55,332 nt of DNA. Source: an uncultured Pelagibacteraceae bacterium (GTDB lineage: Bacteria; Pseudomonadota; Alphaproteobacteria; Pelagibacterales; Pelagibacteraceae). The stretch's first letter is position 1, and each line of letters opens with the position of its first letter. Under the pieces are notes generated by a model, which did no database searches, was not told the origin of the DNA, and saw only the letters and a list, made by a program, of their open reading frames with translations. The position numbers and the translations under genes are program-made. Location: contig CACIFV010000006.1 of NCBI GenBank assembly GCA_902586025.1, positions 1 through 55,332 of the forward strand, read 5' to 3'. Shown here one piece after another: positions 34,513 through 43,559 of this stretch.

Positions 34513-35118
34513 ATGTCGGATAATCCAAAGTTAGATATTTCAGATGAAATGATAGCCGAAAGGCGATCAGGATCTGGAAAGATGCCTGATGATATGCCAA
34601 CTTGGATGGCTAAAACTATAGTTAACATAGATAAATTTAGTAAATTAATAGGAAACATAGTTTGTTGGATTACGATCCCACTAATGCTTGGGATGGTTTA
34701 TGAGGTTTTAGCAAGAAAATTATTTTTAGCTCCTACAATCTGGGCTTATGATATGAGCAGATTTTTTTATGGAGCATTGTTTATGCTGGGAGCAGGATAC
34801 GCTCTTTCAAAAGGTGTTCATATTAGAGCAGATTTTTTATATAGAAATTTTAAAGTTAAAACTCAAGGCAGAATAGATTTTTGGCTTTACTTATTATTTT
34901 ATTTTCCAGGATTAATAGTCTTTTTATATATGACAACAGGCTTTGTCCAAGAAAGTATAATGAGAAACGAAAGAGGAATGGATACAACATGGATGCCATA
35001 TATGTGGCCGATAAAATCTTGTCTATGGATTGGAATTGTTTTCCTTTTAATCCAAGGTATTTCAGAACTTTTTAAAAGTTATTACGCAGCCGTCAAAGGT
35101 AAATGGCCAGGTAGTTAA
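34513..35118 (+). CDS. TRAP transporter small permease (DctQ, second system)
   Basis: The 201-residue protein is longer than the first DctQ because of a cytoplasmic N-terminal extension of about 45 residues (KLDISDEMIAERRSG). Four hydrophobic helices follow, with YEVLARKLFLAPTIWAYDMSRF near 66 and GYALSKGVHIRADF near 96 as family markers. It forms the membrane domain with the large permease, whose start overlaps its stop (TAATG). The T-rich sequence after the hairpin leaves no room for a clear Shine-Dalgarno. Confidence 0.9.
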   Translation: MSDNPKLDISDEMIAERRSGSGKMPDDMPTWMAKTIVNIDKFSKLIGNIVCWITIPLMLGMVYEVLARKLFLAPTIWAYDMSRFFYGALFMLGAGYALSKGVHIRADFLYRNFKVKTQGRIDFWLYLLFYFPGLIVFLYMTTGFVQESIMRNERGMDTTWMPYMWPIKSCLWIGIVFLLIQGISELFKSYYAAVKGKWPGS

Positions 35119-36455
35119 TGCTTTCACATTTAATAGACCCGGCAATTTTAGGTTTCATACTTATTGGTGTGATGTTGTTTGCCATATTTATAGGATTTCC
35201 AATTTCATTTACTCTTATTTTTTTAGGATTTGTTTTTGGATACTTAGGTTTTGGAAAATTAGTTTTCTACTTAATGACACTCCAATTTTCAATGGTGATG
35301 ACCGAACAAACTCTCGCCGCCGTCCCCTTATTTGTATTTATGGGAATAATGATGGAACAAGCAGGTTTAATGGAGAGATTATTCTCAGCTTTCCAAATGA
35401 TGTTGGCAAGAGTTAGAGGCTCTTTATATTATGCAGTTTTATTTGTTTCAGTAATATTCGCAGCTGCAACAGGAATAGTGGGTGCATCAGTTACAATTCT
35501 TGGAATTATGGCTGCAAAATCAATGAACAGGTCTAATTATGATGTAAAATTAGCTGCTGGTACAATTACTGCTGGAGGAACTTTGGGTATTTTAATTCCA
35601 CCGAGCATTATGCTTGTAGTTATGGGTCCAATTATGGAAATTCCTGTAACTGATTTATTCGCAGCAGCAATAGTTCCAGGAATATTATTAGCATGCTTAT
35701 ATGCTGCATACACAACATTCAGATGTATGATGAACCCAAAGTTAGGTCCACCCATACCAGAAGAATTAAGAACAACGGATTTAAAAAAATTATGGCTAGA
35801 ATTTTTCTTAGGATTAGTTCCACCCGCTGCATTAGTATTTGCAGCATTAGGTAGTATTTTATTTGGATTTGCTACCCCAACAGAAGCTGCAGGATGTGGT
35901 GCTGGTGGTGCATTATTGCTTTCATTAGCTTACAAAAAATTAACATTAAAAAAATTACAAGATGCTTTAGTTAAAACTTTAGAAATTTCTGCATTAATTA
36001 TGGTTTTAGTTGCTGCTTCTAACTTTTTTGGAGCAGTGTTTGCAAGATTAGGAACTCCGATGGTTTTAACAGATTTTCTTTTATCACTTGAGATGAATAA
36101 ATATTTAATTTTAGGAATAATCATGATTATGATTTTTCTTTTAGGATGGCCATTAGAGTGGGTACCAATTGTTATGATAGTTGTTCCTATAATTTTACCA
36201 TTAGTTGAAGCATTAGGATTTAATTTAACTTGGTTTGCAATTCTTGTTGCTGTTAATTTGCAAACCGCTTGGCTCTCACCCCCCGTAGCGTTATCTGCTT
36301 ATTTTTTAAAAGGAGTAGTTCCAAGTTGGGATTTAAAAGACATTTATCTTGGAATGATGCAGTTCATGGTGTTACAGATAATTGGATTAATTATAATCAT
36401 AGCTTATCCAAAAATAGTACTGTGGTTGCCAACTCTCTTATATGGACAGCAGTAA
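35118..36455 (+). CDS. TRAP transporter large permease (DctM, second system)
   Basis: The 445-residue protein has about 12 helices and DctM signatures: VPLFVFMGIMMEQAGLMERLF near residue 69, SVTILGIMAAKSM and TAGGTLGILIPPSIMLVVMG near 151-170, FGFATPTEAAGCGAGGALLL near 249, and NLQTAWLSPPVALSAYFLKG near 380, the last typical of receptors with TakP-like partners. It is the substrate-translocating subunit. The operon appears to end here; the next gene follows after 22 nt and uses a GTG start. Confidence 0.92.
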   Translation: MLSHLIDPAILGFILIGVMLFAIFIGFPISFTLIFLGFVFGYLGFGKLVFYLMTLQFSMVMTEQTLAAVPLFVFMGIMMEQAGLMERLFSAFQMMLARVRGSLYYAVLFVSVIFAAATGIVGASVTILGIMAAKSMNRSNYDVKLAAGTITAGGTLGILIPPSIMLVVMGPIMEIPVTDLFAAAIVPGILLACLYAAYTTFRCMMNPKLGPPIPEELRTTDLKKLWLEFFLGLVPPAALVFAALGSILFGFATPTEAAGCGAGGALLLSLAYKKLTLKKLQDALVKTLEISALIMVLVAASNFFGAVFARLGTPMVLTDFLLSLEMNKYLILGIIMIMIFLLGWPLEWVPIVMIVVPIILPLVEALGFNLTWFAILVAVNLQTAWLSPPVALSAYFLKGVVPSWDLKDIYLGMMQFMVLQIIGLIIIIAYPKIVLWLPTLLYGQQ

Positions 36456-36477
36456 ATAATTGATTAATATCATATAG

Positions 36478-37932
36478 GTGAATCAAAGCGAAAAATTTCA
36501 ACTTAGAAATTGGGAATTAGTTTCGATAAATCCTAATAATAGAGACTGGAGTTGGAAAAATTACTTTAACTTTTGGGCTATAAATATTCAAACAATAGTT
36601 GGGTTCTCTTTAATATCAGCTTTATATTTATTCTATGATCTAAATTTTTTTGTTGTTTTGACAGGATCATTGTTAGCAGGATTATTAGTATTCTTTTTTG
36701 CTAACATTATTGGAAAAATTTCTCAAAGCAGCGGTTTAAGTTTTCCAACAATTCTCAGACTTTCAATGGGTTTTACTGGTGCAAGATATGTAGGGATGAT
36801 CAGAGGATTAGTTGGTTTATTCATGTTTGGTGTACAAACATTCTTTATATCAAAGTCTCTAGGATATATTGCAAGGATCGTTCTATTTAAAATTGATAAT
36901 CAAATCTTACAGAATGAAATATTTTTATTATTCTTTTTTGGTTTGAATTTAATTGATTGGGTTTGTTTATTTTTAACTTTAATATTTCAATACATCCTTT
37001 TTACAAAAGGACAGAATTTTTTAAAATCATTTATTAATTTTTCAGGTCTTTCAATATATTTAGGACTTTCTGTTTTATTAATTGTTATTTTATCTGAGTA
37101 TTACAACGAACTACTAAATGGAATAAAACTAAGCTTAGTCTTTAGCAATTTTGCAATTCAATCGAATATAGCTCCTATAATATCAATCACAGGAACTCTA
37201 TTTGCTTATTTTGCTATAGTTCTTCTAACTTTTGGAGACTTTTCTAGATACTCAATGAATTACAAGGAAATGACCAAAGGAAATTTAAGTATAATATTAA
37301 ATTTAATATTCTTTTCTTTTTTCTCTGTTTTGATCACTTTAGGTTCGGATATAATTCTTACTAGCAAAGGTTTAAATGCTTCAAGTCTGCTTACTAATCC
37401 AAATGATATAATTGGTAAATTTAATAATAACTTTCTAACTTTCTTTTGCTTGATATTTATAATTATATCTTCGTTATCAACTAATTTGATAGCAAATTAT
37501 ATTCCTTCGCAAAATACGTTGATAAATTTCTTCCCGAACTCTTTAACGTTAAAAAAAACAGGAATTGTAATATCAATTATTGGATTAATTATTTCAACAT
37601 TTTGGCTTTCAATTTTCAGTAAAGCTAATGTTTTAATATTTGTTGAAGCCGTAGCGACGACTTTTGGGCCAATTTTTGGAGTATTGGTTGCAGATTATTA
37701 TTTGTTTAAAAAACAACAAATTAATCATAAAGAGCTTTTTTATCCTAAAGAACATACGGAATATATTTATAGCAATGGTTGGAACCTCAAAGCATTGTAT
37801 GCTCTGTTAATTGGATCAATATTTTCATTATCATCTTTGCTGAATGAAAACTTAATACAATATCAATCTTTTGGTTGGATTATTGGAGCATTCGCATCTT
37901 ATTTAGTATATTATTTATTAAATAATAAGTAA
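36478..37932 (+). CDS. NCS1-family nucleobase/cytosine/allantoin-type permease
   Basis: The 484-residue protein (GTG start) has about 12 hydrophobic helices and the NCS1 pattern: an N-terminal RNWELVSINPNNRDWSWKNYFNFW segment around which family members place the first helix, SSGLSFPTILRLSMGFTGARY near residue 83, and FGPIFGVLVADYYLFKK near 393. The family imports nucleobases, allantoin, hydantoins or related ring compounds with sodium or protons. The substrate cannot be told. It lies between the TRAP operon and an alcohol dehydrogenase gene, 3 nt apart from the latter, so they are probably co-transcribed. Confidence 0.88.
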   Translation: MNQSEKFQLRNWELVSINPNNRDWSWKNYFNFWAINIQTIVGFSLISALYLFYDLNFFVVLTGSLLAGLLVFFFANIIGKISQSSGLSFPTILRLSMGFTGARYVGMIRGLVGLFMFGVQTFFISKSLGYIARIVLFKIDNQILQNEIFLLFFFGLNLIDWVCLFLTLIFQYILFTKGQNFLKSFINFSGLSIYLGLSVLLIVILSEYYNELLNGIKLSLVFSNFAIQSNIAPIISITGTLFAYFAIVLLTFGDFSRYSMNYKEMTKGNLSIILNLIFFSFFSVLITLGSDIILTSKGLNASSLLTNPNDIIGKFNNNFLTFFCLIFIIISSLSTNLIANYIPSQNTLINFFPNSLTLKKTGIVISIIGLIISTFWLSIFSKANVLIFVEAVATTFGPIFGVLVADYYLFKKQQINHKELFYPKEHTEYIYSNGWNLKALYALLIGSIFSLSSLLNENLIQYQSFGWIIGAFASYLVYYLLNNK

Positions 37933-37934
37933 TC

Positions 37935-38939
37935 ATGAAAGCGCTTGTTTATACTGGTGTAGAAGAAATGGAATTTAGGGAGGAAAAAGAACCTTCTGAA
38001 AAACCTGGGGAAAGTATTCTTAAAGTACATGCGTCTGGTATCTGTGGCTCAGATATGCATGCTTACCACGGAAAAGATGAGAGAAGAATTCCACCATTAA
38101 TTTTAGGTCATGAAGTTAGTGGTCAAATAATTAACGGTAAACTTAAAGATCAAATTTCAGTTCTTAATCCATTAATAACTTGCAGAAATTGTGAATATTG
38201 CAAGAGTGGAAGAGAACATTTATGTCCAGATAGAGTTCTTTTAGGAATGAATAGACCTTACGAAAGACAAGGTGCATTTGCAGAACTTATAACAGTTCCA
38301 GATCATAATATTTTTAAAGTTCCTGAAAAACTTGATGTAAAAGAGGCTGCAGTTGCAGAACCAACAGCAGTTTCATATCACGCAGTATTATTAGCAGTAG
38401 AAGCATCAAAAAAACCATTAAATGAATGTAGAACACTTGTTCAGGGTGGTGGAGCAATTGGCCTTTTGTGTGCATTAATTTTGTCCAAGATCCAAGGTAA
38501 TAAAAATTTGACAATTTCTGATCCTAATCAAAAAAGACTAAATGAATGCTCAAAATACGTAGATGCAAAAACAGTGTCACCTGATCATAAAGATATTAAA
38601 GAGAGCAACTTTGATTTAGTTTTTGATACTGTTGGACTTGAAGTTTCACGACAACAGGCAATCAGTGTAGTAAAACCGGGTGGAATAATAGTTCATATCG
38701 GACTAACTCAGCCTGCAGGATCTTTTAATTTTAGAAAAGCAACACTTCAAGAAGTTACTTTTATTGGGACTTATTGTTATACAAACAAAGAATTTGGAGA
38801 AACTATTGATATTTTGACTAATAATAAGCTAGGCAAGATAGAGTGGATTGAGTACAGAAATCTTAAAGATGGTTGGGGAGCTTTTAAAGAAATTCATGAT
38901 GGAACCTGTTCAGCCCCTAAGATAGTACTTCTGCCTTAA
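37935..38939 (+). CDS. Zinc-dependent medium-chain alcohol dehydrogenase
   Basis: The 334-residue MDR enzyme has the catalytic zinc ligands in SGICGSDMHAYHG near residue 36 and GHEVSG near 58, the structural zinc site with four Cys (CRNCEYCKSGREHLC near 80-94), and an NAD-binding motif QGGGAIGLL near 173. An acidic residue after the second strand (ISDPNQKR) suggests NAD. It looks like sorbitol, threonine or galactitol-phosphate dehydrogenases; specificity is open. Its stop codon overlaps by 3 nt the stop of a small antisense gene. Confidence 0.88.
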   Translation: MKALVYTGVEEMEFREEKEPSEKPGESILKVHASGICGSDMHAYHGKDERRIPPLILGHEVSGQIINGKLKDQISVLNPLITCRNCEYCKSGREHLCPDRVLLGMNRPYERQGAFAELITVPDHNIFKVPEKLDVKEAAVAEPTAVSYHAVLLAVEASKKPLNECRTLVQGGGAIGLLCALILSKIQGNKNLTISDPNQKRLNECSKYVDAKTVSPDHKDIKESNFDLVFDTVGLEVSRQQAISVVKPGGIIVHIGLTQPAGSFNFRKATLQEVTFIGTYCYTNKEFGETIDILTNNKLGKIEWIEYRNLKDGWGAFKEIHDGTCSAPKIVLLP

Positions 38940-39067
38940 ATTCTTGGTTTTTTAAGAGGTACTAATACCTTTTTTTCTCCAAATTTTTCAGAATTTTTTG
39001 AAATTACAGGTGCAGTTATAATTATAGACCAATAAATCATTAAACCGAAAAGAACTGTTAATTTCAT
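38936..39067 (-). CDS. Small membrane protein on the minus strand (43 aa)
   Basis: On the minus strand an ATG at 39067 starts a 43-codon frame ending with TAA at 38936-38938. Residues 2-21 are hydrophobic (KLTVLFGLMIYWSIIITAPVI) and the rest is a lysine-rich tail ending in KKVLVPLKKPRI. The layout of one helix and a positively charged C-terminus is that of a small inner-membrane or secreted peptide. It occupies the otherwise empty 220-nt gap between the alcohol dehydrogenase and DUF3047 genes. Confidence 0.55.
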   Translation of the reverse strand: MKLTVLFGLMIYWSIIITAPVISKNSEKFGEKKVLVPLKKPRI

Positions 39068-39162
39068 ATCATCAAAATAGAGAACAATAATGATTTATGC
39101 ATGTTTAAATAATGTCAAAATTTTGAATTTGAAAATTATTTTATCTTTTATATAGAGAGGAC

Positions 39163-39816
39163 ATGTTTAGATTTTTATTTAAATTGATTTTGGTTACAGT
39201 GTTGTTTCAAACAACTTTGTATGCCGAGGAAGTAAAAGTATTTGAGTTTACAGACAAAGAACTATCAGAATTGACAGTTAGAAAAGTAAGAGGGGCAGAT
39301 AATAAAACTACATATTCAGTTGGATCTAATGAGAATGGTAATTACTTAAAAGCTATTGCAGATAATGCTGCTTCTGGTCTAGGTAAGGAGATTAAAATTG
39401 ATCTAAATAGAACACCTTTCATAAACATAACTTGGAAAATTGAGAAAGATATACCAGGGATAGATGAGACAGCTAAAAAGGGTCATGACTTTGCAGGAAG
39501 AGTATTCGTCATTAAAAAAACTGGAGCAACACCTTTATCCAATAGAGCAATAAATTATGTTTTTTCAAGCAATCAAGAAGTTGGAAGCAACTTTCCAAGC
39601 CCATATACTAAAAAGTCCATAGATAATGTACTTGCTACTACCAAAACAAATTTAAATGAATGGGTAACTGTTAAAGCAAACGTTAAAGAAGATTTCAAGA
39701 AATTCCATAATTTAGATGTTAATGAGCTAGATGGTATAGCGATCATGTCAGATACAGATAATTCAAAGAAAAAATCAATTACTTACTATCAAAATATCTA
39801 TTTTTCTTCTCAATAA
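39163..39816 (+). CDS. Periplasmic DUF3047 protein
   Basis: The 217-residue protein has a signal peptide (FLFKLILVTVLFQTTLYA) and matches the DUF3047 family in length and pattern: NITWKIEKDIPG near residue 88, DFAGRVFVIKKTG near 109, INYVFSSNQEVGSNFPSPYT near 127 and a C-terminal DGIAIMSDTDNS. The fold is probably an all-beta jelly roll. Function unknown. A Shine-Dalgarno (GAGAGGAC) precedes the ATG. It is followed after 19 nt by the thioesterase gene. Confidence 0.85.
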   Translation: MFRFLFKLILVTVLFQTTLYAEEVKVFEFTDKELSELTVRKVRGADNKTTYSVGSNENGNYLKAIADNAASGLGKEIKIDLNRTPFINITWKIEKDIPGIDETAKKGHDFAGRVFVIKKTGATPLSNRAINYVFSSNQEVGSNFPSPYTKKSIDNVLATTKTNLNEWVTVKANVKEDFKKFHNLDVNELDGIAIMSDTDNSKKKSITYYQNIYFSSQ

Positions 39817-39835
39817 ATTTTATTAATATCAATTG

Positions 39836-40228
39836 ATGAAAGTATTTAAGTATAATTTAAAAGTATACTATGAGGATACTGATTTTGGTGGAATTGTTTA
39901 CCACGCAAATTATTTAAAGTACTTTGAAAGAGCAAGATCTGAGCTTATTTATTACCTGGGATATTCGAATAAAAAGTTATTAGATAAACATAATGTTTTA
40001 ATAGCAGTAAAAACTTGCAATGTAGATTTTAAAAAACCGGCAAAATTTGAGGATAAAATTACTGTTTTCACAAAAGTAAAATCTAATACTTTGACTACAA
40101 TTACAATGTCACAAGTAATTAAAAGAAAATCAGATACTTTATGTGATGCAGAGATTAAATTAGTATCTCTAAATAAGTTTGGAAAACCAGTAAAACTTCC
40201 AAAAGAACTTATTAACAAATTAAACTAG
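39836..40228 (+). CDS. ybgC: YbgC-type acyl-CoA thioesterase (hotdog fold)
   Basis: Starting at the ATG at 39836 (a TTG lies one codon upstream) gives a 130-residue hotdog-fold protein. The signature YYEDTDFGGIVYHANYLKYFERAR near residue 10 contains the catalytic Asp and the HANY helix of the 4-hydroxybenzoyl-CoA thioesterase/YbgC family, often linked to the Tol-Pal system or to fatty acyl-CoA hydrolysis. No tol genes are in the window. Its 3' end overlaps the convergent uracil-DNA glycosylase gene by 9 nt. Confidence 0.85.
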   Translation: MKVFKYNLKVYYEDTDFGGIVYHANYLKYFERARSELIYYLGYSNKKLLDKHNVLIAVKTCNVDFKKPAKFEDKITVFTKVKSNTLTTITMSQVIKRKSDTLCDAEIKLVSLNKFGKPVKLPKELINKLN

Positions 40229-40894
40229 TTCTTTTACTTTTTTAAATAGTTTAGTCATTTGTTTTTCATTAATTCGTCCAGTATTAACATTTCTTGGACT
40301 TGGATGATAACACCCCATTAACAATACATTATTAGGTAATTTAAAATATGTTCCATGACCAAATTTTACTCTCTCAGTGTAATCAAAATTTTCTCTATAA
40401 AATTTTACACAAGTATCAAAGGCAATTTTCCCTAAAGCCACAATTATTTTAAGATTTTTAAGTATTTCAAATTCAGATTTAAAATAACCAAAGCAATTTT
40501 TTAACTCTTCATTTAATGGTTTATCTCCTGGAGGAACGCACTTTAGAGCTGGTGTTATAAAGGTATTTTTTATTTTTAATCCATCATTTATATGATCTGA
40601 ATTACTTTGATTGGCAATTTTTACATTGTGTAAACATTTATATAAAAAATCTGAGGATTTATCGCCTGTAAATACTCTGCCTGTTCTTGTTCCACCATGA
40701 GCAGCTGGTGCTAGACCAACAATCATTATTTTTCCATTTATATCTCCAAAACCTGTAACTGGTTTTCCCCAATAAGTTTGGTCCATATATTGTTTTCTTT
40801 TTTCCGTAGATATTTTTTTTCTAAACCTCACAAGTCTAGGGCATTTGTTACATTTAATTATTGTTTTTTTTAATTTTTCAAATTTAACGGTCAT
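40220..40894 (-). CDS. Family 5 uracil-DNA glycosylase (UdgB-like, Fe-S)
   Basis: I choose the ATG at 40894 (224 residues) because it removes a 28-nt overlap with glpD; a longer frame starts at 40927. The protein has motif A GLAPAAHGGTRTGRVFTGD near residue 61 and motif B HPSPRNVNTGR near the C-terminus, both diagnostic for family 5 glycosylases, which remove uracil and other deaminated bases. Four cysteines, in CNKCPRL near 17, ALKC and NCFG, would hold a 4Fe-4S cluster. It probably works next to photolyase in base repair. It follows glpD in the same direction. Confidence 0.85.
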   Translation of the reverse strand: MTVKFEKLKKTIIKCNKCPRLVRFRKKISTEKRKQYMDQTYWGKPVTGFGDINGKIMIVGLAPAAHGGTRTGRVFTGDKSSDFLYKCLHNVKIANQSNSDHINDGLKIKNTFITPALKCVPPGDKPLNEELKNCFGYFKSEFEILKNLKIIVALGKIAFDTCVKFYRENFDYTERVKFGHGTYFKLPNNVLLMGCYHPSPRNVNTGRINEKQMTKLFKKVKELV

Positions 40895-40899
40895 TAAGT

Positions 40900-42051
40900 T
40901 TAGAGAAGCTTCTTTTTGTGTGTCCATGGACCTTTTATTGTTTTAGGTAAAAACTTTCTAAGGTCAAAAAGGACTTTTTCAGACAATTTTCTGTAGGTGG
41001 TTAGTTTTCCTCCATATATATTCAATAAAGGTAATTTTTTTATAATTTTTAAATCAAAAACATAATCTCTTGTGACTTTTGAAGCTGTATTAAAATCTTC
41101 AATTAGAGGTCTTATCCCTGAATAAGTATCTACAATGTCCTTTGTTCTGATTTGTTTTTTTAAGTAATTATTTACTGAACGAATTAAATATGTAATTTCT
41201 TTTTTTGATATTCCTTTATTTTCTGGTGATTTAACCTCAACTTCTGTAGTTCCAATTAAAGAAAACTTCCCTTTATAAGGTATCACAAATATTATTCTTT
41301 TATCAGTATTTTGAAATGTGAATGCAACATTTTCTTTGTACAATTTTTTTGTAATAATATGACTTCCTTTAACTAATCTTATTTTTTTCTTAGATTTAAT
41401 TTTTATATTTTTATTTAAGGTTTCGTTTATCCATGGTCCAGATGCATTAATTAAAATTTTTGATTTTACTTTTTCACCTTTTTCAAGACTAATAATCCAT
41501 TCATTGCCAATAATTTCAGCTTTTTTAACTTTGTTATATTTTAGTATTTTAGCTTTATTTCTTTTTGCATCTTTAGCATTTAGTTTCGTTAATTTTTTAT
41601 CGTCAATTTGTATGTCAAAATATTGAAAACCAGTTTTGTATTTTTGCTTAAGAATATTTGAAAATTTTTTTGTAAGATCAAACGTTTTTGATTTTGGTAT
41701 ATTGCTTTTGCCACCTAAATTATCATACAAAAATAAACCAATTTTAATTAACCAGGCTGGTCGAATTTTATCTGCATAAGGAATTATAAAAGGAATCGGT
41801 TTGGAAATATGTCTGGCAATTTTATAAACTATTTCTCTTTCTTTCAGAGATTCTCTAACTAGTTTGAATTCATAATTTTCTAAATAACGAAGACCACCAT
41901 GTACTAATTTCGTCGACCAAGATGAGGTTGCTCCTCCAATCTCACCTTTGTCAGCTAAACAAACTGATAAACCTCTACCTGCAGCATCTCTTGCAATACC
42001 TGCACCGTTTATACCGCCACCTATTATGAATAAATCAAATTTTTTAGACAT
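40900..42051 (-). CDS. glpD: FAD-dependent glycerol-3-phosphate dehydrogenase (short form)
   Basis: The 383-residue flavoprotein has FIIGGGINGAGIARDAAGRG at the N-terminus, GGATSSWSTKLVHGGLRYLE near 39-58 and SGIRPLIEDF near 315, all typical of GlpD. It ends at GGKLTTYRKLSEKVL plus about 20 residues, where full-length homologues (about 500 aa in E. coli) continue into a C-terminal DAO_C domain. It is therefore a short form, and no continuation is visible downstream. The enzyme would oxidise sn-glycerol-3-phosphate to dihydroxyacetone phosphate and donate electrons to quinone. It is divergent from ugpB, so import and use are controlled from one region. Confidence 0.85.
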   Translation of the reverse strand: MSKKFDLFIIGGGINGAGIARDAAGRGLSVCLADKGEIGGATSSWSTKLVHGGLRYLENYEFKLVRESLKEREIVYKIARHISKPIPFIIPYADKIRPAWLIKIGLFLYDNLGGKSNIPKSKTFDLTKKFSNILKQKYKTGFQYFDIQIDDKKLTKLNAKDAKRNKAKILKYNKVKKAEIIGNEWIISLEKGEKVKSKILINASGPWINETLNKNIKIKSKKKIRLVKGSHIITKKLYKENVAFTFQNTDKRIIFVIPYKGKFSLIGTTEVEVKSPENKGISKKEITYLIRSVNNYLKKQIRTKDIVDTYSGIRPLIEDFNTASKVTRDYVFDLKIIKKLPLLNIYGGKLTTYRKLSEKVLFDLRKFLPKTIKGPWTHKKKLL

Positions 42052-42191
42052 TTAAATTATGATTTGTTTTAAAATATACAACCTCTTTTAGAAATTTAAA
42101 ATTTTTAAATGCAATTATTTACAATTTCATAATATCTTAACATTAATAAATTATTAATAAAAAATTAAATAAACTTAACAGAAGGATAGAT

Positions 42192-43499
42192 ATGAAAAAA
42201 ATACTTAGTGTTTTAACAATTCTATTTACTTTCTCTTTTACATCACACAGTTATTCAAAAACAGAAATTCATTGGTGGTACGGAAACAGTGGTTTTCTTG
42301 GTGATGTAATTATTGAAATTGCAAATAGATTTAACGCTTCACAAGATCAATATACGGTCATTCCTACAGGAAAAGGAAGTTATGAAGATAACATGGCGGC
42401 AACTATTGCTGCATTTAGAGCAGGCGACCAACCACACTATTCACAGGTTTATGATGCAGGTGCTGCAATCATGGTAGCTCAAGTAAAAAATGGTGTTGTT
42501 ATCGGTTTTGAAGAAATGGCTAAGAAATATGGCATTGATGTAGATGCTGACAACTATATTCCAGGCATTAAAAATTTCTATGCCGACTCTGATGGAAAAA
42601 TGATTGGTGTACCTTTCAATAGTTCAACTTGTTTGATGTATGCAAACATGGACATTTTGAAAGAGGTTGGAATTGAATCTGTGCCAAAAACTTATGAAGA
42701 ATTTGAGGCCATGGCTCCAAAAATCAAAGCTGCTGGATACATTCCTTTAGTTCAAAGTCATAGTCCATGGATTTGGACTGAAAATTTCTTTTCTAGACAT
42801 AATTTATTAATGTTAGATGGAAATAATGGTTACGATGCTGTTCCTACAAAAACTTTATTCGCTGAAACTGATGCATTTGTCTATCATTGGAAGAAAGTTA
42901 AAGAATGGTATGATAAAGGTTTATATGGCTATAAAGGAAGAGCGTGGGGAGACAATCAAGCACCATTTATAGCAGGTGAAGCTGCATTTTGGTTTGGTTC
43001 TGCTGCATCATTTGGTGGAATGAAAGGTGTTGTTCCAAACTTTACAGTTAATCATATTCCTTACTGGGATTCAGTAACCAAAGGAAAAGAGTATCCAACT
43101 TTTATAGGTGGTGCTGCTAACTGGATCTTAAATGGTCATACTGAGGAAGAGTACAAAGGACTTGCTAAATTTATAGAATTTATGGGTTCTCCAGAAATGG
43201 ATCTGTATTATCATAATATGACTGGTTACTCTGCAGTGACTAAAGGTGGTATAGAGTTAGCTGAAACTATAAATTTCTATAGAGCTTCTCCATATCATAA
43301 AGCAGTTGGTGAACAATTAAGCTTAGAAGGTTCAACTATTCCTGGTGGATATAGAGCTGGTAATTGGCCCCAAATTCGTGAAGTAATTTACGAAAATATT
43401 GAGCCAATGTTAAACGGCAAAATATCAATCGAAAAAGGATTGCAGAATATGGACAAAGGTGCAGCTAAATTGTTAAAGCAATTTGCTAAAACTTTGTAA
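42192..43499 (+). CDS. ugpB: sn-Glycerol-3-phosphate/glycerophosphodiester ABC transporter binding protein
   Basis: The 435-residue periplasmic protein has a signal peptide (to about residue 22, SHSYSK) and the extracellular solute-binding protein family 1 fold. IHWWYGNSGFLGDVI near 26 and YEDNMAATIAAFRAGDQPHY near 60 match the UgpB pattern; VPFNSSTCLMYAN near 141 and GEAAFWFGSA near 264 follow. The GlpD gene upstream and GlpK and UgpQ downstream support a glycerol-phosphate ligand. A Shine-Dalgarno (AGAAGGATA) precedes the ATG. A terminator-like hairpin follows. Confidence 0.9.
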   Translation: MKKILSVLTILFTFSFTSHSYSKTEIHWWYGNSGFLGDVIIEIANRFNASQDQYTVIPTGKGSYEDNMAATIAAFRAGDQPHYSQVYDAGAAIMVAQVKNGVVIGFEEMAKKYGIDVDADNYIPGIKNFYADSDGKMIGVPFNSSTCLMYANMDILKEVGIESVPKTYEEFEAMAPKIKAAGYIPLVQSHSPWIWTENFFSRHNLLMLDGNNGYDAVPTKTLFAETDAFVYHWKKVKEWYDKGLYGYKGRAWGDNQAPFIAGEAAFWFGSAASFGGMKGVVPNFTVNHIPYWDSVTKGKEYPTFIGGAANWILNGHTEEEYKGLAKFIEFMGSPEMDLYYHNMTGYSAVTKGGIELAETINFYRASPYHKAVGEQLSLEGSTIPGGYRAGNWPQIREVIYENIEPMLNGKISIEKGLQNMDKGAAKLLKQFAKTL

Positions 43500-43512
43500 G
43501 AATAATTAAAAC

Positions 43513-43552
43513 AATAAGGAGGGTATTAATTTACCCTCCTTATTTATTTTTA
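43513..43552 (+). terminator. Intrinsic terminator/attenuator between ugpB and ugpA
   Basis: AATAAGGAGGGTA (43513-43525) pairs perfectly over 13 bp with TACCCTCCTTATT (43532-43544), loop TTAATT, followed by a T-rich run (TTATTTTTA). It should lower expression of the permease genes relative to the abundant binding protein. The arm GGAGGGT also resembles a Shine-Dalgarno but is far from the next start. Confidence 0.8.
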
Positions 43553-43559
43553 CAAAAGT

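Noticed and set aside
42052-42191. Gene in the glpD-ugpB divergent gap
   Set aside because: Only AT-rich sequence with no open frame of note; likely promoters for both directions, but no convincing -35/-10 pair could be singled out.
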